This document shows, one piece after another, positions 1-8,238 of a stretch of DNA of 64,000 nt. The notes beneath the pieces are model-generated. The model ran no database searches. It was not told the origin of the DNA and saw nothing but the letters and a program-made list of their open reading frames with translations. Made by a program: the position numbers and the translations under genes. Positions within the stretch are counted from its first letter, which is position 1, and each line of letters opens with the position of its first letter. The stretch comes from a bacterium (GTDB lineage Bacteria; Cyanobacteriota; Vampirovibrionia; Gastranaerophilales; Gastranaerophilaceae): the NCBI GenBank assembly GCA_024408855.1, contig JAKSUQ010000001.1:1-64000 (forward strand). The letters run 5' to 3'.

Positions 1-136
1 AAAAATAAAACCCAACTTACCTCATGATTTACGGCATTTTGAGGTTAAAACTTTAATGTTTTTGAATAAAAATTTACAAAAATTAATAAATTTTTTGTAT
101 TCTCAAATAAATAATCAATTAACCGTTTGGTTATAA
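1..136 (+). CDS. C-terminal tail of a gene entering from the left edge
   Basis: An open frame runs from base 2 without a start and ends at TAA 134-136, leaving 44 residues that end in NNQLTVWL. The frame is the only one open here and it stops just before a good promoter, as expected for the end of an upstream gene. The fragment is too short and too featureless to assign a family. Confidence 0.5.
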   Translation, partial: KIKPNLPHDLRHFEVKTLMFLNKNLQKLINFLYSQINNQLTVWL

Positions 137-146
137 AATATTATGC

Positions 147-175
147 TTGCAAGAAGTATAGAATTTTTATATAAT
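147..175 (+). promoter_or_regulatory. sigma-70-type promoter of the membrane pyrophosphatase gene
   Basis: A -35 hexamer TTGCAA (147-152) and a consensus -10 TATAAT (170-175) are separated by exactly 17 bp. Transcription would start near 182, giving a leader of about 40 nt that contains GGAGAG (211-216) 7 nt before the ATG. The same TTGCAA-17-TAnnnT pattern occurs at 37531 and 62485. Confidence 0.8.
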
Positions 176-223
176 ACATGGGGGTATTTTGTATAAAATA
201 TGCTTTAAAAGGAGAGAGATATT

Positions 224-2641
224 ATGAAAAAAACATTTTTGAAATCGTTGTTTGCCTTTTTATTAACAATGATTTTTGCAGCTCCTTCTTTTGCCGGTGA
301 AGCATCTCTGGTTGTTCCGAATATTAAGGAAGCAGGTGCGGATGGCTATAACCTTTTATTAATAGGTTTAGGAGTATCCGTAATTGGTGTTATATTCGGT
401 TTAATCGAATTTCTCCGAGTAAAGAAGGTTCCTGTTCACGCAGCAATGGCTGAAGTAGGGAATACTATTTTTGAAACATGTAAAACTTATCTTATTCAAC
501 AAGGCAAATTCTTGTTAGTATTGGAAGTCTTGATCGGTTTATGTATTGCATTTTACTTCTGGTACCTGCAAGGTATGCAGCCTCAATCCGTATTTATCAT
601 TTTAGGTTGGTCTGTGCTCGGCATATTGGGTTCTTATCTTGTAGCATGGTTTGGGATAAGAATGAATACTTTGGCAAACTCAAGAACAGCGTTTACGGCA
701 CTTAAAGGTAATCCTCTTGAAACAATGAATATTCCGTTGAAAGCCGGTATGAGTATTGGTGTTTTATTGGTATCAATTGAATTGATAATGATGTTAACAA
801 TCCTTTTGTTTGTTCCAGGCGAGCTTGCAGGTGCGTGTTTTATTGGTTTTGCAATAGGTGAATCATTGGGTGCGTCGGCACTTCGTGTCGCAGGGGGTAT
901 TTTTACAAAAATTGCTGATATCGGTTCTGATTTAATGAAAATTCAATTCGGTATCAAAGAAGATGATCCTCGCAATCCTGGTGTTATTGCTGATTGTACT
1001 GGTGATAATGCTGGTGATTCAATAGGACCTACGGCTGATGGTTTTGAAACTTATGGGGTAACAGGAGTTGCTCTTGTTTCGTTTATTTTATTGGGCGTAT
1101 TCAAAGATTATCAAGTACAACTACTTGCTTGGATATTCACAATGAGATTTTTAATGATTATTACTTCGGTTGTTGCATATTGGTTTAATGGTTTAATAAC
1201 AAAGATTTATGCAAAAAATACTAAAAAGTTTGATTTTGAAGCTCCTTTAACCAATTTAGTATGGATTACTTCAATTTTGTCAATAATTATGACATTTACA
1301 GTTAGTAATTCTTTATTAAAAGATTTACCTAATAATTTGTGGTTAATTTTATCTGTAATCATTTCTTGCGGTACTTTAGGAGCGGCTTTAATTCCTGAAG
1401 CAACTAAAGTGTTTACAAGTCCAAAGGCAAAACATACCTGTGAAGTAGTAACTGCTTCCCGTGAAGGTGGTGCTTCATTAACAATTCTTTCAGGTATTGT
1501 ATCAGGTAACTTCTCCGGTTTTTGGATTGGAGCCATAGTTGTATTACTTATGGGATTGGCTTATTTTGCAAGCACGTTTATTCCAGAAGAAACAATGATT
1601 TATCCGTCTGTATTTGCATTTGGTTTAGTTGCATTCGGATTTTTGGGCATGGGACCTGTTACAATTGCGGTTGACTCATACGGACCGGTTACGGATAATG
1701 CTCAATCTGTTTATGAGCTTTCTTTGATTGAGGAAATTCCTAATGTAGCTGACGGAATTGAAAAATATTACGGTTTTAAACCTGATTTTGATAATGCGAA
1801 GAGATTCTTGGAAGAAAATGATGGTGCAGGAAATACATTCAAAGCAACTTCAAAACCGGTGTTAATCGGTACTGCTGTTGTTGGTGCTACAACAATGATT
1901 TTTTCTTTGATTCTGGTAATAAAAGAAACTCTTGGTATTGAGCCGGAGCTAATCTTGAACTTATTAAATCCATATACACTTCTTGGCTTTATTGCCGGCG
2001 GAGCAGTTATTTATTGGTTTTCCGGTGCTTCAATGCAAGCCGTTACGACAGGTGCGTACTCGGCAGTTGAGTTTATTAAAAATCACATCAAATTAGGCGC
2101 AGAGGATGATAAATCTGCAAACAGAGCTAACTCAAAGGAAGTTGTAAAAATTTGTACACAATATGCACAAAAAGGCATGTACAATATATTTATTGCACTT
2201 TTTGCTTTTGCTTTAGCACTTGCTTGTTTGTCTGCACCTATGAGTGAAAACCTTTTACCGGTTTCATTTTTTGTAAGTTATTTGCTTGCAATAGCGGTGT
2301 TTGGTTTATTCCAAGCGGTATTTATGGCAAATGCCGGCGGATGTTGGGATAATGCCAAGAAAATTGTTGAAGTTGACTTGGCAGAAAAAGGTACAGACTT
2401 GCATGCCGCAACAGTTGTAGGTGATACGGTCGGAGATCCATTCAAGGATACATCTTCTGTTGCTATGAATCCGATTATTAAATTTACGACTTTGTTTGGT
2501 TTGTTAGCAATGGAAATTGCAATAAATCCTGATTTTCAAAGCTATGCGAGACCGGCTGGTTTAGTATTATTGATTTTAGCATTAATATTTGTAATTCGTT
2601 CATTCTATGCAATGAGAATACCTCAAAAAAAGGGTGAATAA
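224..2641 (+). CDS. hppA: membrane-bound ion-pumping pyrophosphatase (K+-independent type by signature)
   Basis: This 805-residue multi-spanning membrane protein couples hydrolysis of pyrophosphate to pumping of H+ (or Na+) across the cytoplasmic membrane. It recovers the energy of biosynthetic PPi. The family's loops are visible: EDDPRNP followed by GDNAGDSIGPTADGFETYG, and near the C terminus GDTVGDPFKDTSSVAMNP. In the motif GNTFKATSKP the lysine (residue 540) takes the place of the alanine found in K+-dependent enzymes, which points to the K+-independent class. The substrate-site loop differs from the usual GDNVGDxAGMxADLFESY, so the subgroup is divergent and the pumped ion cannot be read off. 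The N terminus resembles a cleavable signal sequence (MKKTFLKSLFAF...). The gene is monocistronic, with its own promoter and terminator. The start is fixed by GGAGAG 7 nt upstream. Confidence 0.93.
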   Translation: MKKTFLKSLFAFLLTMIFAAPSFAGEASLVVPNIKEAGADGYNLLLIGLGVSVIGVIFGLIEFLRVKKVPVHAAMAEVGNTIFETCKTYLIQQGKFLLVLEVLIGLCIAFYFWYLQGMQPQSVFIILGWSVLGILGSYLVAWFGIRMNTLANSRTAFTALKGNPLETMNIPLKAGMSIGVLLVSIELIMMLTILLFVPGELAGACFIGFAIGESLGASALRVAGGIFTKIADIGSDLMKIQFGIKEDDPRNPGVIADCTGDNAGDSIGPTADGFETYGVTGVALVSFILLGVFKDYQVQLLAWIFTMRFLMIITSVVAYWFNGLITKIYAKNTKKFDFEAPLTNLVWITSILSIIMTFTVSNSLLKDLPNNLWLILSVIISCGTLGAALIPEATKVFTSPKAKHTCEVVTASREGGASLTILSGIVSGNFSGFWIGAIVVLLMGLAYFASTFIPEETMIYPSVFAFGLVAFGFLGMGPVTIAVDSYGPVTDNAQSVYELSLIEEIPNVADGIEKYYGFKPDFDNAKRFLEENDGAGNTFKATSKPVLIGTAVVGATTMIFSLILVIKETLGIEPELILNLLNPYTLLGFIAGGAVIYWFSGASMQAVTTGAYSAVEFIKNHIKLGAEDDKSANRANSKEVVKICTQYAQKGMYNIFIALFAFALALACLSAPMSENLLPVSFFVSYLLAIAVFGLFQAVFMANAGGCWDNAKKIVEVDLAEKGTDLHAATVVGDTVGDPFKDTSSVAMNPIIKFTTLFGLLAMEIAINPDFQSYARPAGLVLLILALIFVIRSFYAMRIPQKKGE

Positions 2642-2656
2642 TAATTTTGAATCAGG

Positions 2657-2686
2657 AAAGAGGCGGGTACAAACCGCCTCTTTTTT
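2657..2686 (+). terminator. Rho-independent terminator after hppA
   Basis: A 10-bp stem AAAGAGGCGG/CCGCCTCTTT with a 7-nt loop runs into a T tract, 15 nt downstream of the pyrophosphatase stop codon. Confidence 0.9.
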
Positions 2687-2807
2687 AATATTAATTTTAT
2701 GGTATTCCATAGTGAAAGCTAAAATAAAGTATTTTAAGAGATTTCAACTAAAAGATTGATTGAATAATTTATAAAAGTAGAGTATTCTTTCATGTGTGAG
2801 GTGTTGA

Positions 2808-3041
2808 GTGAATAACAAAGAACAGTTGCAAAAAAGAATACATCAAACTGAACTCCAACTGAAACGACTTACTCAGAATTGTTCCGGAAGTACTATTTGC
2901 GAAGATTTGTATAATTCTTTGATACTTCAAAAAGCTATATTAAAAAAACAATTGGACGATTTGAATAAAAATCCTGTCATTGAAAATATAAAGAAACTTA
3001 TTCCAAGACAAAAAAAACTCATTTGTGATTACTTCGAATAG
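2808..3041 (+). CDS. small coiled-coil hypothetical protein
   Basis: This 77-residue protein starts at GTG with GAGGTG (2798-2803) 4 nt upstream. It is highly charged and predicted mostly helical, with heptad-like leucine spacing over residues 5-52 and a basic C terminus. It has two cysteines but no recognisable metal motif and no signal peptide. It lies alone between the hppA terminator and a promoter-like TACAAT before the transketolase gene. I do not recognise the family. The ribosome site and the intact frame make it a likely real gene. Confidence 0.55.
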   Translation: MNNKEQLQKRIHQTELQLKRLTQNCSGSTICEDLYNSLILQKAILKKQLDDLNKNPVIENIKKLIPRQKKLICDYFE

Positions 3042-3135
3042 GTCTTGTTTTCTGTATACCGACTAATACTTCTCATATTGTTAACAAATTTTTAGTTTTT
3101 TGATATTTGTGGTACAATAACAATATGGTGGTAAG

Positions 3136-4080
3136 ATGTTTGTAATTGATTACGATACGGAAAAATCTATACGAGGAGCTTTTGGCGAAACTCTTGTTGA
3201 GTTAGGAAAGAATTATCCTAATCTTGTTGTGTTGGATTCTGATGTTTCATCTTCCACGCAAACCAAGCTTTTTGCAAAAGAGTTTCCTGAACGATTTTTT
3301 AATATGGGAATTGCAGAACAAGATATGATTGCCACTGCCGCAGGATTGGCGTTAACCGGAAAAATTGCTTTTGCTGCTACATTTGCTGTTTTTGCAACCG
3401 GTAGAACTTATGATCAAATTCGCTCATCCGTATGTTATCAAAAGGCTAATGTAAAGATTATAGGTACTCACGGAGGAATTACGGTAGGTGAAGACGGTGC
3501 TACCCATCAGGCATTAGAAGACATTTCTCTAATGAGAGGACTCCCGAACATGATGGTAATAGTGCCTGCTGATTGTAATGAATGCCGCCAAGCTGTAAAA
3601 TTTGCAGCAGAGTACAATGGTCCTGTATATGTAAGAATACCGAGAAATAATCTTCCGGATATTTATCCTGAAAATTATGAGTTTAATCCTTATAGAGCAG
3701 TTGTTATGCGTGAAGGCACGGACATAACGATTGTATCTAACGGTGATGTATTAAAAGAAGTATTAAAAGCTGTGGATGAATTATGTAAAACAGGTATATC
3801 AGCAGAAGTGGTAAGCTTGCCTGTTGTAAAACCGTTTGATTATCAAACTCTTATACGGAGTGCTGAAAAGACCTCCTTAGTTGTAACGGTTGAAAATCAT
3901 TCAATAAATGGCGGTTTGGGCTCTGCCGTCTGTGAAGTTTTATCCGAAAAACTTCCGACAAAGGTAGTTAGATTAGGTGTCCACGATACATTCGGACAAA
4001 GCGGAACTCCAAAGGAATTGTTAAGTTATTATAAATTGGATTCAAAGAGTATTAGTAGCAAAATAATGGAAATATTATGA
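3136..4080 (+). CDS. transketolase, C-terminal (pyrimidine-binding) half
   Basis: These 314 residues correspond to the second half of a transketolase: the pyrimidine-binding domain (residues about 8-165) with the catalytic glutamate segment FFNMGIAEQDM, and the transketolase C domain (about 190-305). With a separate N-terminal TPP-binding subunit it would move two-carbon units in the pentose phosphate pathway. That N-terminal gene is not adjacent: the upstream neighbour is an unrelated 77-residue protein. Split transketolases are common in anaerobes, but the halves normally sit side by side. A -10 like TACAAT (3113-3118) and GGTGG before the ATG suggest its own promoter. Its last codon overlaps ftsE (ATGA), so the two are translationally coupled. 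A related DXS-type activity cannot be excluded. Confidence 0.85.
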   Translation: MFVIDYDTEKSIRGAFGETLVELGKNYPNLVVLDSDVSSSTQTKLFAKEFPERFFNMGIAEQDMIATAAGLALTGKIAFAATFAVFATGRTYDQIRSSVCYQKANVKIIGTHGGITVGEDGATHQALEDISLMRGLPNMMVIVPADCNECRQAVKFAAEYNGPVYVRIPRNNLPDIYPENYEFNPYRAVVMREGTDITIVSNGDVLKEVLKAVDELCKTGISAEVVSLPVVKPFDYQTLIRSAEKTSLVVTVENHSINGGLGSAVCEVLSEKLPTKVVRLGVHDTFGQSGTPKELLSYYKLDSKSISSKIMEIL

Positions 4081-4754
4081 TTCAATTAAGATCTGTAACG
4101 AAAAAATACAAAAATAATTATGCTTTAAAGAAAATCAATTTGGATATTCTTTCCGGTGAATTTGTTTTTATTACGGGTGCTTCAGGTGCCGGAAAATCGA
4201 CATTGATGAAAATGTTATATAAAGAAGAAACTCCTACGACAGGAACCGTATTAATAGGTGGTATTAACATTGCAAATTTACCGCCGGATAAAGTTCCCAA
4301 TTTGAGAAGATGCATGGGAATTGTATTCCAAGATTACAAGCTTCTTCAAAACCAAACGGTATATGATAATATTGCATATGTAATCAGAACACTTGGGATA
4401 AGTTCTTCTAATATAAGAACAAGAGTTACTGGTGCATTAAAAATCGTAGGGCTTTTGGATAAGATGCATGCAAAACCGTCAGAGTTATCAGGCGGAGAGC
4501 AGCAAAGGGTGAGTATAGCACGAGCATTGGTAAATGGACCTCCTTTGTTAATAGCAGATGAGCCAACCGGAAATTTAGATCCTAAGAACTCATTGGAAAT
4601 TATGCAAATTCTTGAACAAATTAACCAAAGAGGTATCACGGTAATTGTTTCAACTCACGATTTTACTTTAGTGGACAGATTTAGAAAAAGAGTATTAACC
4701 CTTGAAAATGGTGAAATAGTAAGAGATATTCAGGCAGGAACGTATGGACAGTAA
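4077..4754 (+). CDS. ftsE: cell-division ABC transporter ATP-binding protein FtsE
   Basis: This 225-residue ATPase has Walker A GASGAGKST (residues 34-42), a Q-loop in VFQDYKLL, the ABC signature LSGGEQQR and Walker B LLIADEPTGNLDP, then the H-loop histidine in STHD. With FtsX it forms the membrane complex that controls septal peptidoglycan hydrolases during division. Its size and the EPTGNLD motif fit FtsE rather than an importer ATPase, and the next gene is a clear FtsX. The start ATG overlaps the transketolase stop by 4 nt and the end overlaps ftsX by 11 nt. Confidence 0.93.
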   Translation: MIQLRSVTKKYKNNYALKKINLDILSGEFVFITGASGAGKSTLMKMLYKEETPTTGTVLIGGINIANLPPDKVPNLRRCMGIVFQDYKLLQNQTVYDNIAYVIRTLGISSSNIRTRVTGALKIVGLLDKMHAKPSELSGGEQQRVSIARALVNGPPLLIADEPTGNLDPKNSLEIMQILEQINQRGITVIVSTHDFTLVDRFRKRVLTLENGEIVRDIQAGTYGQ

Positions 4755-5655
4755 TAAACAGCAAATAAAAAAACAGGTAAAAAAGCATATCCCAAAAGAC
4801 TGGCTGTGTGAACTGAGAATTTCATACAGAATACTAATGGAAGCTGTAAATGATATAAAAAGAACCGGTGGTGTAGGTAATACCATTATTATAACTACAA
4901 TGACTGCAATTTTGATTTTATTTGGTGTTTTGTTCAGATTTACTCTTTCTTTATCAACGTTAGCAAATGAGTTAGGTGATGTTTTGGAAATATCGGTTTA
5001 TCTGAAATCAAATACAGACGTTTCCGCTATGCAAGACAGAATTCGCACAATTAAGCATGTTAAATCATTAAAACTTATACCAAAAGCTGAGTCTTGGAAG
5101 GCATTGAAAAATGAATTAGGAATGAATGATATTACAAATCCATTGCCTGATACAATAAGAGTTAAGGTCGATAAACCAGAGTTCTTGGAAGAAGTTTCCA
5201 CTCAATTACGCCCTATGAACGGAGTTGAGGATTTGGGATTTTCTAAAGAGTTGGCGAAAAGAATACAGGTGTTGATGCATATTGTAAATACGACAATAGG
5301 ATTTGTTGTTGTTATTTCAGCGATACTAACAATGACTATAATTAATAATACTATTCAACTTGTAATCCAAGCCAGAAAAGACGAAATTGAAATAATGCGT
5401 TTGATGGGTGTTTCTAATTGGTATATTAAATCTCCTTTGTTAATCCAAGGTGCATTTTACGGTATGGTTTCGTCTATGATTGCGGTACTGCCGTTGAACG
5501 GAGTGCAGGGGCTGTTGTTGGAGATGCATAAATTTATGCAAATACCTTCTCCAATGTATGCTCAAAATACAGTAATAATAACTTTGTTATTAATAGGTAT
5601 TGCATTTGGAGCAATAGGTAGCTTATTATCAATTAAAAAGCACTTGCAAGTATAA
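4744..5655 (+). CDS. ftsX: cell-division protein FtsX
   Basis: This is the 303-residue membrane partner of FtsE. One membrane segment lies near residues 40-65 (IIITTMTAILILFGVLF). A roughly 100-residue extracytoplasmic domain follows, beginning ISVYLKSNTDVS. Then come three membrane segments of the FtsX/MacB fold, including the coupling stretch KDEIEIMRLMGVSNWYIK and a final helix IITLLLIGIAFGAIGSLL. The extracytoplasmic domain is where FtsX activates murein hydrolases. The gene begins inside the end of ftsE, so the two are coupled. Confidence 0.93.
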   Translation: MDSNKQQIKKQVKKHIPKDWLCELRISYRILMEAVNDIKRTGGVGNTIIITTMTAILILFGVLFRFTLSLSTLANELGDVLEISVYLKSNTDVSAMQDRIRTIKHVKSLKLIPKAESWKALKNELGMNDITNPLPDTIRVKVDKPEFLEEVSTQLRPMNGVEDLGFSKELAKRIQVLMHIVNTTIGFVVVISAILTMTIINNTIQLVIQARKDEIEIMRLMGVSNWYIKSPLLIQGAFYGMVSSMIAVLPLNGVQGLLLEMHKFMQIPSPMYAQNTVIITLLLIGIAFGAIGSLLSIKKHLQV

Positions 5656-5673
5656 TAATTATTGGAGGAATAT

Positions 5674-6474
5674 ATGGATAAGACAATTGAGCTGGTAAAT
5701 TCTGTTAAAGATGTGCAGGCAATGCCGAGTGTAATAGTAAGGGTCTTAAATGTAATGAAAAAGCCTACTGTAAGTATGAAAGAATTAGGCGATATTGTTA
5801 TGTATGATCAATCTCTTACAATAAAAATATTGGCACTTGTTAATTCGGCATACTATGGATTTTCGCAACAAATCAGCTCTATAAGTATTGCATTATCTTT
5901 ATTAGGTATGATAAAGGTTAAAAACATAATTGTTGCAGTTGCTATGAAACCAATGATGTCTACGGCAGGGGATAAAGAATTATGGAAGCATTCAATAAGA
6001 GTTGCTGCAGGATGTGAATATTTGGCAAATTTAACAAAAATCATGGATCCGGATGAAGCATTTATAGCGGGTTTTATTCACGATATTGGGAAAATTGTTT
6101 TAAATGCTTCAAATCCTCGTATGTATGAGCAGGTGATAGCTAACGTTAATAGTTCACAGGAAGATCTTTTGGATGTCGAAAAGAAGTTTTTTGATAGTGA
6201 TCATGTGAAAACAGGTTCATTGTTGGCAAAAAGATGGCAGCTTCCTATTTTGTTAGCGAATGTTGTATCGTATCATCATGCTCCGTCTTTATCATCAATT
6301 CCTGTTCCGTGTAATTTGGTATGTTTTGTAGATAAGTTAATGCAAATAAATTATAACCAAAACCAATTAGACAAGGATTTCTTGAAGACTCTGTTTATTG
6401 ATCTTGAGGATGTGGATGAATTAAGATCCGTAATTATGCAAAAAGCTGAATTTTTAATCGCTGAATTGACGTAA
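5674..6474 (+). CDS. HDOD-domain signalling protein
   Basis: The 266-residue protein consists almost entirely of an HDOD domain, an HD-related output module without full phosphodiesterase chemistry found in bacterial signalling proteins. Typical stretches are MPSVIVRVL near the N terminus, VNSAYYGF, and FIAGFIHDIGKIVLN. The last keeps the HD pair of the HD superfamily. A later VVSYHH matches the family's conserved histidines. The start is ATG 5674, 4 nt after GGAGG (5664-5668). A longer frame opens at TTG 5662 but overlaps that ribosome site. It follows ftsX by 18 nt and precedes another signalling-type protein, so the pair may act together. Confidence 0.82.
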   Translation: MDKTIELVNSVKDVQAMPSVIVRVLNVMKKPTVSMKELGDIVMYDQSLTIKILALVNSAYYGFSQQISSISIALSLLGMIKVKNIIVAVAMKPMMSTAGDKELWKHSIRVAAGCEYLANLTKIMDPDEAFIAGFIHDIGKIVLNASNPRMYEQVIANVNSSQEDLLDVEKKFFDSDHVKTGSLLAKRWQLPILLANVVSYHHAPSLSSIPVPCNLVCFVDKLMQINYNQNQLDKDFLKTLFIDLEDVDELRSVIMQKAEFLIAELT

Positions 6475-6487
6475 ATCCGGAGTGCTA

Positions 6488-7681
6488 ATGGCTAAAAAAA
6501 TAGTTTTAATCTCTGATGATTCAAATTTTTTTGATTACATGAAAACCAAGCCTGAATTGAGAAAGAGTGATGAACTTTTTTGTTATTCTTTTGATAATAT
6601 TCCGAAAATATCTTCTCAAATCGAGAATGCAGTATTAATTGTTAACAGTGAAAATGCAAATGATAAAGTTTTTGAACTCCTTAATTTATGCAGTAAATCT
6701 TCGGTTGTAATCATGTCTTACAATGAGGATCCGTCTTTTACGAAAAAGTGTTACAGAGCCGGTGCTATGGATTGTATTTCTATATCCCTGCCAGATTCAG
6801 AGTTTAGGGCAAGGTTAATTCCGGTTTTGAGATATGCGGATATTTTAGATAAAAATAGTAGATATCGAGAAATGCTTGTTGATAAAAATATTCTCGATAA
6901 AAATAATGAAGTTTATTTTGATTATAAGAATATTTTGGACAGAGAACTGGAAAAACTCTCAAATACTTCTCAGCAAGCTGTTTTTATGGCCATTTCTCCT
7001 GATGAAAAAAGCAAATTCTTAATAAATTCAAAATTAATAGAAACGATTATTTTGGATAATATGAGAAGAAATGATATTTTAATGAATTATGCTCCAAACA
7101 AATATTTTCTTCTGATGTTTGATATAGAAACGACTTCTGCCGAAAAATATTGGAATAAAATTGAAAAAAAATTACCCAAAGATATATATGTTGGTATGAT
7201 TCGTGTAGCGAATCATACAAGACAAAAATTGATTAATGATGCCCTTTGTAATTTACATGAAGCAATCAATAACCAAACAATAAAAGATAAAAATGTAAAG
7301 AATATTAATATAAAAGGTATGAAACCGACTGAATGTATAAATTTTAAGCTATATCGCCAAGAATTTGAAGGAAAACTTGATAAAATTATTACTCCTGTTT
7401 TTTATCAAATTCAACAAAAGTATTCCAAAATTTTATCAGGAACAATTGAGCAAATTGATGGTGATGGTTTTAAAAGTTTTAATTTTAAGTTTAAAAATTT
7501 TAATGCTACTTTCAAAATTTCATATCCGGGATTTGCAAAAATAAATATAGATGTGTCTATGCAATATGAACCTGAAAATATTGAGTCAAAAAGAATCACG
7601 CTTAATCCGGAAGAGCTGGAAGCCGGAGTGTTGGAAGATTTAATGGAACAATTTATGATAGAAATAAAAAGTAAGATATAA
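6488..7681 (+). CDS. degenerate receiver plus GGDEF-like protein
   Basis: The 397-residue protein starts at ATG 6488, 5 nt after GGAG; the GTG at 6482 lies inside that site. Residues 1-120 resemble a response-regulator receiver (KIVLISDDSNFFDYM, later SYNEDPSFTKKCYRAGAMDCIS) but lack the usual phospho-acceptor LDxxMP. Residues about 130-265 follow a diguanylate-cyclase pattern: RRNDILMNYAPNKYFLLMF aligns with RxxDxxxRxGGDEFxxL, with APNKYF in place of the catalytic signature. A C-terminal domain of about 110 residues has no family I recognise. I infer a non-catalytic signalling scaffold. It follows the HDOD gene by 13 nt and probably shares its transcript. Confidence 0.6.
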   Translation: MAKKIVLISDDSNFFDYMKTKPELRKSDELFCYSFDNIPKISSQIENAVLIVNSENANDKVFELLNLCSKSSVVIMSYNEDPSFTKKCYRAGAMDCISISLPDSEFRARLIPVLRYADILDKNSRYREMLVDKNILDKNNEVYFDYKNILDRELEKLSNTSQQAVFMAISPDEKSKFLINSKLIETIILDNMRRNDILMNYAPNKYFLLMFDIETTSAEKYWNKIEKKLPKDIYVGMIRVANHTRQKLINDALCNLHEAINNQTIKDKNVKNINIKGMKPTECINFKLYRQEFEGKLDKIITPVFYQIQQKYSKILSGTIEQIDGDGFKSFNFKFKNFNATFKISYPGFAKINIDVSMQYEPENIESKRITLNPEELEAGVLEDLMEQFMIEIKSKI

Positions 7682-7698
7682 CCAAGAAAAGGATTTAT

Positions 7699-8235
7699 AT
7701 GGAAATTAGTACCCAAAATACAATATTATTGGTAATTGATATTCAGGAAAAATTATTAAATGCAGTTTTTAATAAAGATTATCTTGAAAGAAAAGCAGGT
7801 ATAATGGCTAAGGTTTCTTCAATATTAGAGCTACCTGTGATATTAACGGAACAATATCCTAAAGGACTCGGAAAAACAGTGGAAAGTTTAGAGTTCCATA
7901 ATGCATCTGTATATGAAAAAAACGATTTTAATGCACTTTTAGTTACTGATTTGTTTTCCAAAATTGAAAAAAACAATCCCCAAAATATTCTTGTTATAGG
8001 GATAGAAACTCATATATGCGTTTATCAAACGGTAAGGGCATTGTTGAATAAAGGTTATAACGTAACCGTTATGAAAGATGCTTGTGGAAGCCGTTCTGAA
8101 TATGAGCATTCTTCCGGATTAGATGCAATGAGAGATCTCGGTGCAAAATTGTCTACCGTAGAAATGACAATTTTTGAACTTTTAAAAACTTCTCGTCATC
8201 CGAATTTTAAAGAAATTCAAGCCTTAATCAAATAA
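7699..8235 (+). CDS. isochorismatase-family cysteine hydrolase
   Basis: This 178-residue cysteine hydrolase has the family triad: the aspartate in LLVIDIQEKL (residue about 13), a lysine in the central region, and the nucleophilic cysteine in GIETHICVYQT followed by a long helix. Family members hydrolyse nicotinamide, isochorismate, ureidoacrylate or related amides, and the substrate cannot be set from sequence. AAGGA lies 7 nt before the ATG. The gene ends 3 nt before the convergent gatB. Confidence 0.85.
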   Translation: MEISTQNTILLVIDIQEKLLNAVFNKDYLERKAGIMAKVSSILELPVILTEQYPKGLGKTVESLEFHNASVYEKNDFNALLVTDLFSKIEKNNPQNILVIGIETHICVYQTVRALLNKGYNVTVMKDACGSRSEYEHSSGLDAMRDLGAKLSTVEMTIFELLKTSRHPNFKEIQALIK

Positions 8236-8238
8236 TTT

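Noticed and set aside
5662-5673. TTG start of the HDOD gene at 5662
   Set aside because: It falls inside the GGAGG ribosome-binding site; ATG 5674 has proper spacing.
6482-6487. GTG start at 6482
   Set aside because: It overlaps the GGAG site that correctly serves ATG 6488.
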